Below are positions 12,401 through 24,400 of a DNA stretch of 64,000 nucleotides, piece by piece (positions within the stretch are counted from its first letter, which is position 1; every line of letters begins with the position of its first letter). The notes below the pieces were generated by a model, which worked only from the letters and a program-made list of their open reading frames with translations, was not told the DNA's origin and searched no databases. Origin of the DNA: Nematopogon swammerdamellus. Taxonomy: Eukaryota; Arthropoda; Insecta; Lepidoptera; Adelidae. The translations under genes were made by a program, and so were the position numbers. The stretch lies in the NCBI GenBank assembly GCA_946902875.1, contig OX336349.1:19305891-19369890 (forward strand), written 5' to 3'.

Positions 12401-15400
12401 AGAAGACGCACCTGAACCCTCGTCTACGGAAACTACCCGCACTGGCCACAGCTACAATCTTCGTCAACGACGGACGGAGATCTGACAGTTCTCTACCAAC
12501 CGTCGCACCAGGCAGAGTGCTCATGATGATGGGCCATACGCTTGGCCCGAAACGTCGAGCCACATAGCTCGCGAAGAACCGTGAGTAAAGCTGTTGTGTT
12601 TAAAATAAACGACTATTTATTGTGTGCATGCAGACAAAAGTCCAAATCGATGGGCGAACACTCGGAGCGAGCCTTGCGAGATATTCAGCCTATTGAAGTT
12701 GACGGCAGCGTGAAATTCTCATCCGTACGTATGTTTGTCAAATTTTTATTTTGTCTCTGTGCTGTGTTCTTCTCAGGCAATCTTTTAACTCTTTGTAACT
12801 TTGAACTCTGAACTAGTCTGATTTAATCCACAACTTAACAAACTCAAACTCAAAGCTTTTATATGCAAAGAAGGTATGTACAAACTACAAAGGTTAGGTT
12901 AGGTTACACCTAATTACATAACTAAAATAAAATAAAAGCGAAAGCATAAAAGAAAAAACAAAATACATAATAAAACAAAAGTAGTGTCATCAGAACTACA
13001 TATGTGTGCCAAGTTTCAACAGAATCGGTTTACACGTGAAAAAACACATTGTTCGCAAAAAGGATGCGGCATAACTCTTGTAAACCATAGGAAAGCTGAT
13101 TTTAAGATAAAACCTTTTTTTTTTTAGGGTTCCGTATCAGGTACGGGACCCTATTACTAAGCCTACGCCGTTTGTCTGTCTGTCTGTCTGTCCGTCCGTC
13201 CGTCTGTCCGAGGGCTGTATCTCTTGAACCGTAATAGGTAGCCAGTTGCAATTTTCACAAAAAATGTGTTATTATGGTTGATATAACAACAAATAATAAA
13301 AATAAGAAAAAGTAAAAAATTCACGGGGTGTTCCCATAGAAGAAACCAACAAGTGTATCACTTTACACGTGAGGCGCGCCATCTACCGAATAGATTATGA
13401 AGCATGACATTAACTAATATGAAGCATTTCATAACACGCCATCTAGATGGCGTGAGTAGCGCTAGCCGTGACATGGCGATACGGGACCCTCGGTGCGCGA
13501 GTTTGACTCGCACTTGGCCGGTTTTTTTTTCAATTATAACGCAGTCTGCTCTCGCAGGTGGGAGGTCTGGAGGAGCACGTCCAGTGCCTCCGGGAGATGG
13601 TGCTATTCCCCCTCATGTACCCGGACCTCTTCGCCAAGTTCAAGACGCGCCCCGCCCGCGGCGTACTCTTCCACGGCCCTCCAGGCACCGGCAAGACATT
13701 GCTGGCGCGCGCCCTCGCCAACGAGTGCAGCCAGGTACGTTGACAAATATCAAGATTAGGCCACAAGAGCACAGATTACTTAATAGTTAATTCGTAACAG
13801 ATAAATCACTCCATAGAAAAAGTTCCATACCTTCGGCTTTTAATAGTCTACTGTTTCACGTCGCCAATCGCTGCGTGCGAAAATGTACCTTAACGATCGA
13901 GTGTAAAGTGATTATTGCTTTGCAGCTGCGCCGGCCGAGCGTAAGTATGCTCCGCGCGGCTGTTTATATTCTTTGGGCAGCCCATTGAAATTCACCGCCG
14001 GCGGTGCGCCGGGCGGTAGGTAGTTATCGCGCGCAAGTACATAGAGTGCGTGAGGCCTGACAAGAGTATGGAAGTCAGCGTCGGTAGCTCAGTGGTGCAG
14101 TCCGTCGACTGTCGGTCGGATCATAACCACACCTGGGCGCGGTCAGTACTTGGACGGGTGACCGCTGGACCGTTGGAGGCTGACCGTGGTTCAGATTCCA
14201 CGTTGAACTGTAGGTTCCTTCCGTTCTTACCTTACTAGGTGGTAGGGTTTAACCTGCCCGGATTGGTACCCCCGCACTGAATAAAAGGTCGGTTGAAACG
14301 GCTATTTAAATAGTTTGTGTTTTCCGCTCAGTTCGGTGTATAGCCGGCACTACCGAAGGGAAGCACTGACGTGGCGCCTAGTTCACCAAGGTGTTATGGG
14401 TTGACATCACGAATGTAGTAGATGATGTAGCCGAGATTGTGTCAGTTTTCTTAAAAAACAAAATGGAACGAGCTGCATGTGTATTGATCAGGCAGGAGAT
14501 CAACTCAAGACATTTGATTAATTGGGTGGATCAACTTTTTCTTGTAACGTAAAAACCAGCTACAAAGTCAAATAAAAAAACAAGTTTATTACAATTTATT
14601 GTATAGTTGAAAATCAATAAGTATAAAATACTGAAATAAAAGTAGAGAACTATTTAAAATAAAACATTAACCAAATTTTTAGGGGTGACCCAGGGGACAA
14701 CTTTGTCCCCAGTTTTGTATGGAAAAAAGGGGTTGTCCTCAGGGTAACCTATAAATGTTTTAAATTACTCAAAATTCTTTGTGCAGCTTCTTTCTTATTA
14801 ATCCATTACTTATCTGAGAGTTGCTGTAACTATTAAAATAAGGTGAATTTGTCAAGATAATACCCTGTTTTCAGACAGATACCAAAAACAAGAAAAAGTT
14901 GATTCACCCAATAGTTTGTATGTAACTGCAGGTGGGAGGAAGGAAGGTGGCTTTCTTCATGCGGAAAGGAGCGGATTGTTTGAAGAAGTGGGTGGGTGAG
15001 AGCGAAAGGCACCTCAAGCTGCTCTTTCAACAGGTCAGTTAAACACATCCGTTTTATTTTACATCTATATATTATGTATATAAGGTCTTTCAAAATTAGT
15101 TCAGAGTACGCTAAGGGGGGGTTCTGTATCATATAGGGAGTAAAACTTATATAAATTTTTTTGGACCTTGGGCTTTTTTTTTCATGTAAAATATTTTTTT
15201 ATGTATTTAAATAAAAAAATAGGTGGTTGATTTTTATAGCCTAATCGATTCAGTTTTATAACAGTAACAAAAAAGTCTTCATCACCATTATGATCTAAGA
15301 CGTGTAAGTTGGAAAAAAAACCAAATTCTTTCTATTCCATACTAATAAAACTAAAATTGTGGTTTTTCACAATTTCTGAAAGAAAGAGATCTATGTGTTG

Positions 15401-18400
15401 GAAGACTTTTTCGTTCCTGGCATGAAACTGAAACGATTACTAAAAAAATTTTTTTTTACATTTTACATTAAAAAAATTTTTTTTTGTAAAAAAAAAATTC
15501 TTTGTTTTTCAAAAGTGATCTATTTCCGATACAGAACCCCCCCTTAGCGTACTCTGAACTAATTTTGAAAGGCCTTATTTATGTACATTTTTGTTTTCTA
15601 TTTTTCTATTATTATGTTATTATTTCTATGTTTTGTTGCACCTACTCTGGTTTTATATGTTAAAAAGGGCAGGTTGGCGGAAAATGCCATAGGCATTAAC
15701 TGCTACCTTCTCTACCTTTTTTTATCTGATTTGATTTATTTTAAAGAAAGAAATAAAAATACTGTCTACTATTATTTATTTCTTCTCTCTCTCTCTCTTT
15801 CCCTTTCTCTCGCTCAGTTTATGTTTAAAATCTAATACAGAAGGCGCTCGGTAATCCGGCACCCAAATTTTTTCGCCTATGCCGGATTCCAGATTATTGG
15901 AGTTGTATGGGATATAAAGCATATATGTATGTACATAATATGTGGTAAATAAATTCTATAATAGATTCTTATAGTAAAACAGTCCAAAAGTAGATACATA
16001 AAGTCATTTAATTATGCATATAAAATTGCTACACACTACGTAATTCAACAAAAAAAAAACAGATGCGTAGTTTCGCTGTCAAGGTCGGGGCCGCACTGAG
16101 CGCGAGAGCTAATTTTGCTATGCTCACCCGAATCCCACCAGTCTATAATCCGGCAGTATTGTACTTGGGTAATTTAACCCAGGTACAATAACTTATATAA
16201 TATTATAACTTATATAACTTAGTCGCAATAAATACTAGCTGTGCCCGCGGCTCCGCCCGCTCTCATATTTCACTTCACTGCTAACCTCATAAGCCATTTA
16301 GCGTGATAGTAAGTAGCCTATAGTTGATGGGAAGAATCAAGCTATCCGTAGATTTTTTTTTTATTAAAATAGGTTGAGTGGTTCTCGACATATAAGCGGA
16401 CAGACAGACATACACTCAGACAGAAAGCATACATTGGATTTTATTATAGGTAAGGATATATTATGTTATGTTATGTTATATTGTCTTGTTACATGTTAGG
16501 TTACGAAAATGTGAACATGTGTACTTAAATGTAGGTACTTCAAACCTGACGGTGAATAAATAAATAAATTAGACAGACTGTAATTGATTGATGGTGTACG
16601 TGGACAGGCAAACAAGATGAAGCCGAGTATAATATTCTTCGACGAGATCGACGCGCTGGCGCCGGTGCGCAGCGCGCGGCAGGACCAGGTGCACACGAGC
16701 GTGGTCGGTACGCTGCTCGCCGAGGTCGACGGCCTGTGCGACAGGTGAGTGTCGCAGCACCTGTGTGGCTGTCAGCCTCGGTAGCTGGCGCCGGTGCGCA
16801 GCGCGCGGCAGGACCAGGTGCACACGAGCGTGGTCGGCACGCTGCTCGCCGAGGTCGACGGCCTGTGCGACAGGTGAGTGTTGCAGCACCTGTGTGCCTG
16901 TCAGCCTCGGTAGCTGGCGCCGGTGCGCAGCGCGCGGCAGGACCAGGTGCACACGAGCGTGGTCGGTACGCTGCTCGCCGAGGTCGACGGCCTGTGCGAC
17001 AGGTGAGTGTCGCAGCACCTGTGTGGCTGTCAGCCTCGGTAGCTGGCGCCGGTGCGCAGCGCGCGGCAGGACCAGGTGCACACGAGCGTGGTCGGCACGC
17101 TGCTCGCCGAGGTCGACGGCCTGTGCGACAGGTGAGTGTTGCAGCACCTGTGTGCCTGTCAGCCTCGGTAGCTGGCGGCGGTGCGCAGCGCGCGGCAGGA
17201 CCAGGTGCACACGAGCGTGGTCGGCACGCTGCTCGCCGAGGTCGACGGCCTGTGCGACAGGTGAGTGTTGCAGCACCTGTGTGCCTGTCAGCCTCGGTAG
17301 CTGGCGCCGGTGCGCAGCGCGCGGCAGGACCAGGTGCACACGAGCGTGGTGGGCACGCTGCTCGCGGAGGTCGACGGCCTGTGCGACAGGTGAGTGTTGC
17401 AGCACCTGTGTGCCTGTCAGCCTCGGTAGCTGGCGCCGGTGCGCAGCGCGCGGCAGGACCAGGTGCACACGAGCGTGGTCGGCACGCTGCTCGCGGTGGT
17501 CGACGGCCTGTGCGACAGGTGAGTGCCGCAGCACCTGTGTGCCTGTCAGCCTCAGTAGCTGGCGCCGGTGCGCAGCGCGCGGCAGGACCAGGTGCACACG
17601 AGCGTGGTCGGCACGCTGCTCGCGGAGGTCGACGGCCTGTGCGACAGGTGAGTGCCGCAGCACCTGTGTGGCTGTCAGCCTCGGTAGCTGGCGCCGGTGC
17701 ACAGCGCGCGGCAGGACCAGGTGCACACGAGCGTGGTCGGCACGCTGCTCGCGGAGGTCGACGGCCTGTGCGACAGGTGAGTACCGCAGCACCTGTGTGG
17801 CTGTCAGCCTCGGTAGCTGGCGCCGGTTCACAGCGCGCGGCAGGACCAGGTGCACACGAGCGTGGTCGACGGCCTGTGCGACAGGTGAGTGCCGCAGCAC
17901 CTGTGTGGCTGTCAGCCTCGGTAGCTGGCGCCGGTGCGCAGCGCGCGGCAGGACCAGGTGCACACGAGCGTGGTCGGCACGCTGCTCGCGGAGGTCGACG
18001 GCCTGTGCGACACGTGAGTGCCGCAGCACCTGTGTGGCTGCCAGCCTCGGTAGCTGGCGCCGGTGCGCAGCGTGCGGCAGAACCAGGTGCACACGAGCGT
18101 GATCGGCACGCTGCTCGCGGAGGTCGATGGCCTGTGCGACAGGTGAGTGTTGCAGCACCTGTGTGCCTGTCAGCCTCGGTAGCTGGCGCCGGTGCGCAGC
18201 GCGCGGCAGGACCAGGTGCACACGAGCGTGGTCGGCACGCTGCTCGCCGAGGTCGACGGCCTGTGCGACAGGTGAGTGTTGCAGCACCTGTGTGCCTGTC
18301 AGCCTCGGTAGCTGGCGCCGGTGCGCAGCGCGCGGCAGGACCAGGTGCACACGAGCGTGGTCGGCACGCTGCTCGCGGAGGTCGACGGCCTGTGCGACAG

Positions 18401-21400
18401 GTGAGTGTTGCAGCACCTGTGTGCCTGTCAGCCTCGGTAGCTGGCGCCGGTGCGCAGCGCGCGGCAGGACCAGGTGCACACGAGCGTGGTCGGCACGCTG
18501 CTCGCGGTGGTCGACGGCCTGTGCGACAGGTGAGTGCCGCAGCACCTGTGTGCCTGTCAGCCTCAGTAGCTGGCGCCGGTGCGCAGCGCGCGGCAGGACC
18601 AGGTGCACACGAGCGTGGTCGGCACGCTGCTCGCGGAGGTCGACGGCCTGTGCGACAGGTGAGTGCCGCAGCACCTGTGTGGCTGTCAGCCTCGGTAGCT
18701 GGCGCCGGTGCACAGCGCGCGGCAGGACCAGGTGCACACGAGCGTGGTCGGCACGCTGCTCGCGTAGGTCGACGGCCTTTGCGACAGGTGAGTACCGCAG
18801 CACCTGTGTGGCTGTCAGCCTCGGTAGCTGGCGCCGGTTCACAGCGCGCGGCAGGACCAGGTGCACACGAGCGTGGTCGGCACGCTGCTCGCGGTGGTCG
18901 ACGGCCTGTGCGACAGGTGAGTGTTGCAGCACCTTTAGCGGCGGGCGGCCGAGTGGTTTGGGCATCGGCTTCTCATGCGAGAGGTCCGCGGTTCGAATCC
19001 CGTCGTCGGCGTGTACCAATGAGTTTTTTCTGACGAAAAAATTTACGTGCATACCTACACCTGCTGCTTCACCGTTCGGAACCACGTGTAAAACTGTAGG
19101 TTCCCTTCCCTTGCCACGCACTAGGTGGTAGGCTCAAATTGTAGCCGACTGGGTTGGTACCACCGTACTGGATGTAAGATGGCCGCATAGCAGCCTCGGT
19201 TGTGTTCTCCTCTAGTCTAGTATAGCCAGCAATCCAGGGAAGTATCCGGTATGGCACCTACCTTCTCGGAGGTGATATTGGCCCCTCCGACTCAGCCACC
19301 CATACCGGATCACATAATAAAAAAATAATAAATTCAGCGTGTGTGATATGTATAATGTAATATGTGCACAGAGGCGAGGTGATCGTGATAGGCGCGACGA
19401 ACCGGCTGGACGCTGTGGACCCGGCGCTGCGGCGCGCGGGCCGCTTCGACCGCGAGCTGTACTTCCCGCTGCCGCACGCGGCCGCCCGCCGCGACATCCT
19501 CCACATATACACGGGCGACTGGGAGCCGCCGCCGCGCGACTCGACCCTGCTGCACATATCCAACCTCACCAACGGATACGGAGGTACATAGCGGGTTCTG
19601 GATTTTTCTTTTTTATAGAAAGCGCCGAGCCACCCATAATGTGTCTAACGACGCCCATGGACATCCGGTCGTACGCGGGGGTTGCAATTTGTATGGAAAA
19701 AAAATTTTTCGCCACAGAAGTTAGTCAGTAAAAAATATTACGGGGGCAACTGCAACACTGTGTATAATCCATATGACAGCATGACAGCATTAGGTATTTT
19801 TAACATGCTCTGGAGTCAACTTTTTTTTTAGGGGTAGTGCGAAGTGTGGAATCGTTTCACCTACAAGTAGATGTCTAACGATGCCCATGGACATTCTGTA
19901 ATGCATGGGGATTGCGAATGCCATGCCGGCCTGACAGGAGCCTTTTCACGCCCCTTTTGAAAAACCCCAGGCTGTACTTGGGAGGAAATATGGGCATGGA
20001 GTGCGTTCCACATTTTCCCGGTTCTGTGAATAAAAGACCTACAGAACCGGATGGTGCCAGAATCCGTGGTAGTTCAATTGACTTTCTTTTTTTTTTTTGT
20101 GCTTGCACCATCTGCCTTCAGAATGTGACCATAAGCAGATTTTCTGTGTGAGTTTGGTCGTGTGAGTCGAGTCATCCATTGATAACCCTCCTCGTATGTC
20201 TGGTCCTCTACATGCTTATTTATGTCCTATCCTCCAGTGCAAGGATGTGATAGCGCTTTGGCCTATTGGTGTAGTTGCTCTCGGTCAAAAGATCGGAGGC
20301 CAGTCTGTTGGGATGCGTCGCCAGTCGTTGTTTATACTTTTTGTTGAATTTTCTGATTTCATCCTTGACTGTTGGCATTTCCAGGTAATCGTGGACTTCG
20401 GAGTTTTTTGTAAACCATGGAGCATGTGCAATGTCTCTTAGAATTTTGTTTTGGAATCTCTGAAGGATTTCCACATTACTTGCTGGCTGTCCAGTTGTAT
20501 CCCGTAGGTCCATACTGGTTTGATTATCACCTTGTATAGGAGGAGCTTGTTGTTCAGGCTTAGTCTGGATTGCCTGCCCATCAGCCAATTCAGATTGCTG
20601 TACCTTATGGCGAGCTCGTTTCTCTTCTTTTTTATGTGCTCCTTGTAGAGCTGTTTCCGGTCCAGATACATGCCAAGGTAACGCACCGAAGTCTGGTGTA
20701 GCAGCACCTCGTTGTTGAGAGTAACACTAGGGTAGTCCCCATTTCTGAGGCTGAATGTAATGTGGTTGGACTTCGCTGCGCTGACCTTCACTCTCCAGCG
20801 TTTGAGCCACAGATCTACTTTATTCAAGTGGGACTGGAGTAGTTCGGAGGCCTTAGCGGGCTCCTTGTGAGTTGCAAGTGCTGCCATGTAATCTGCGTAG
20901 GTTGCTGTCAAGACATTTTCGCTTTCGGGCAGGTCAGCCGTGAACAGGGTGTAAAGAACTAGCCCAAGCACCGATCCTTGAGGGACCCCAGCATTGATTT
21001 CGTAGAACCGTGATGTGACTTCCCCACTTTGACTTGGAAGATTCTTCCGACTAGGTATGACTTCAATCCCGCGTAATATAGTATTTTTGTATAGCAGGTC
21101 TATTCAATTTGTATAGCAGGCCTTTATGCCATACCTTAGCGAACGCATGTTGTACGTCTAAGAAGACAGCCGAGCAGTATTGTTTCGTTTCCAGTGTTTG
21201 TCTAATTTTTGTATCTACTCTGTGAACTTGTTCAACAGTGCTGTGTTCTGACCGGAATCCGAATTGGTGCTTGGGTATTAAGCCTTCGTCTTCCATTATA
21301 GGCTTCATACGTTTCAAGAGTAATTTTTCAAAGAGCTTTGACAGGACTGGCAATAGGGTGATTGGCCGGTATGATGAGACCTCGTGTATTGGTTTTCCGG

Positions 21401-24400
21401 GTTTGTGTATCATTATGATCTGAGAGACCTTCCAGATCTCTGGGAAATAACCAGTTCTCAGAATGCTGTTGAAAAGTACTGTGATGAGAATGATGCCTTT
21501 TCTGGGTATTTCTTTGAGTAACCTTGGAGTTATGAGGTCGTATCCAGGGGCTTTGTGAGAATCCGAGTCTCCTATGACAGCTATTACATCCTGTGGCTTG
21601 ATGGGCTTTATTGGTAGACTAATTTGTAGGTCACTCTCTAGGAAGGCGTCTATTTCCTTTTCCCTGTTATCGTTTTCCTCCTCATCATTCTGGGTGAACA
21701 CTTTACTGAGGAACACCGCAAATGCATCTGCTTTATCTTTTTCGCTCCTTGCCCATTCATTGTTGTCAGGTAGTCGGATGGCGGCTGACCCAGTATGTGG
21801 TCTTTTTAGGTATTTTGTCGCTTTCCACAAGGAGTAGTCCGTTCTCTGGCAGGGCGATAGAGATTCAATGTAATTTTGAGTAGTATCATCCTGTATTTGT
21901 TTCAGGAGTTCTCTTAGTGTTTTTGCAGCTTTGTTGAGGTTGAATTTGTCGTATGGGTTCTGGGTTGCCTGCCAGATGCGCCGCAGCCTTCTCTTTTCCC
22001 TCAACAACTTATGGACCTCTGCCGGGTACAGTGTTGCCGTTTCCTGTATTTGTTTCAGGAGTTCTCTTAGTGTTTTTGCAGCTTTGTTGAGGTTGAATTT
22101 GTCGTATGGGTTCTGGGTTGCCTGCCAGATGCGCCGCAGCCTTCTCTTTTCCCTCAACAACTTATGGACCTCTGCCGGGTACAGTGTTGCCGTTTCCTGT
22201 ATTTGTTTCAGGAGTTCTCTTAGTGTTTTTGCAGCTTTGTTGAGGTTGAATTTGTCGTATGGGTTCTGGGTTGCCTGCCAGATGCGCCGCAGCCTTCTCT
22301 TTTCCCTCAACAACTTATGGACCTCTGCCGGGTACAGTGTTGCCGTTTCCTGTATTTGTTTCAGGAGTTCTCTTAGTGTTTTTGCAGCTTTGTTGAGGTT
22401 GAATTTGTCGTATGGGTTCTGGGTTGCCTGCCAGATGCGCCGCAGCCTTCTCTTTTCCCTCAACAACTTATGGACCTCTGCCGGGTACAGTGTTGCCGTT
22501 TTAGTAACTTTGTCACTAGATCTAGTGAGTTTTTGGCGAAGCGACGGCGCTGTTCTGCGTGTACGCGCGCGACACGACGGGTGGCGGCGACAGCCGCGTC
22601 CGCTCAATACGAGATGCACAGTAAACTTCGCTCACGGCTTCGACCGACCGACAGACCACGTGACAATTCATTAGTGTCGTGATTGGTGAAACGGTCGCTA
22701 CGTGTCGCACGCGCGTCTACGCACAATATAGCGTCCTTGTTTCTCATTCGTGCGCCGCACGTTGAATGCAACGTTGGTCCATACAAATGGTATGGAGAGT
22801 GTTTTGTGCGCCAGCGGCGTTTGACAGTTGTTCATAGTATCACTATGAGAGACTCCCGTGCGTTTTAAAATCCGCACGGCGGCGGCGATACGTACACGCA
22901 AAACCGTGCCGTGCGTAGAATTTATTTATTTCTTATGATGGGTGAAGCCGCTATGTTTGGTGGCGGTGCGGCGCACGACCGCACTTAAGGGCCAGCCGCC
23001 AGTGCCGCAGAGCCAGCATGGCCAGTACCATCTGGGTGGTGTGTAGCGTATGTACAGAAGCCCTTTATACGAAACTGATGACAGTCGGATCTGATTGTTA
23101 GGTGCGCTTCAGAAATTAAAAGTATGTCTACTTTATTATGGTGAATAAATAGTTCAACTTGGTCCTTATTTGGCAAGAGACCATTGATGTTCTATTCTGC
23201 TATGCGAATCGAATGCACTTTATTTTACTAATTTATTCACCAGAGTTGTCAACAGCCCCATTAGGGAGCCGAGTTGTTGGAGCAGCATATCTATTTTCTC
23301 AGCTTGCTTCGTAAGTAATTTTTCTACCACATTTGAGAAGTCATTGGATGTGGTTTCTTGTGAAGCTGCCTGTGCATACGTTCTGCGATTTGAGCCTCTC
23401 CTTTCTTTATCCTCTTTGGCCGTTGTGCTCCTTGGAGCGGAGGTCTCTTCTGTGTGAGATTTATTTCCTGGCACAGTTCCTTTTGCTGAGTGGTTTTTCC
23501 ACATTTCTTTGTTTAGCATTGGTTTGTTTGATTTCCTTTTTTGGATCTCTTGGTAGACTTTGCAACCCTTATAGTTGGCTGGGTGCTCACCGAGGCACAG
23601 AGCACATTTTGCTGGTGAGTTTCGATCTTGTTTAGAGCATTCTGTTGTTTTGTGATCTAGAGCGCATTTTACACACCTGAATGCATGCAGTTGTTTTTGG
23701 TGTGCCCGTATTGTTGGCACCGAGTGCACTGTACAATGCCTGTTTTCTTTTTTGGGTCCTCAATGGTGACTTTCTGATGGTATATGTACTCTATGTTTTT
23801 AGCTTCCCGGTTTTGAGAGCTCGGCTCGAGGTTTACAAAAAATGTAGACAGTCGGATTTTTTCAGGTCCATATCGAGCATTTATGATTTCCCCTCTAATC
23901 CTGTTACCAGTCTTCTCAATTGCATCTTTAATCTCTTGCAGAGGTGTTGAATGGTGGAGATTTTTTATTACGATTCTGAACGGCTGGTTGTCTTTGGGCG
24001 TGAAAGTGTGTCCTATTAATCCTTTCTTCCTCACCAAGTTCATCAGCTTGTGATAAGATTCTGTGGTAGTGCAGTTTATTCGGAGTTGCTGCTTAGTAAC
24101 CACTTTGTAGTTGTATTCAGTCGAACGTAGGATTGTGTTTATGAGGTCTGACAGTTGTGTTAGATCCTCAATGCCATACAGGAATATCGGTGGTGGCTTC
24201 GGGCCGCTTTTTTGTTTCTTGGATTCGTTTTCAGGAGAGATCACGTTACCGTCGTCATCCAAGTTGAGCTGCGAAGAATCTATTTCCACCGTCCTTTGTG
24301 GTTTGCTCTTTACTAGTGCTGGGATTTGGCCACATTTTTCTTTTTTGTCTTAGCATTGGCTGCTTCTGCCAGTCTACCGGAGGTGATTTGTTTGTATGTT

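Noticed and set aside
12156..12567. Near-identical 135-aa frames on both strands
   Set aside because: A direct result of the 200-bp inverted arms of the foldback element.
16656..18936. CRISPR-like array
   Set aside because: The repeats are contiguous 129-bp units without unique spacers and contain host exon sequence in a eukaryotic gene.
18937..19010. Functional tRNA gene with GGTTCGAATCC B box
   Set aside because: It is the head of SINE-A, with the same body and A-rich tail as three other copies, and no complete cloverleaf end.
16569..19121. Open frames of 850 aa (-), 765 aa (+) and 445 aa (+) across 16.6-19.1 kb
   Set aside because: They arise because the 129-bp repeat unit is a multiple of three; the true ATAD2 frame is closed by TGA after each donor.
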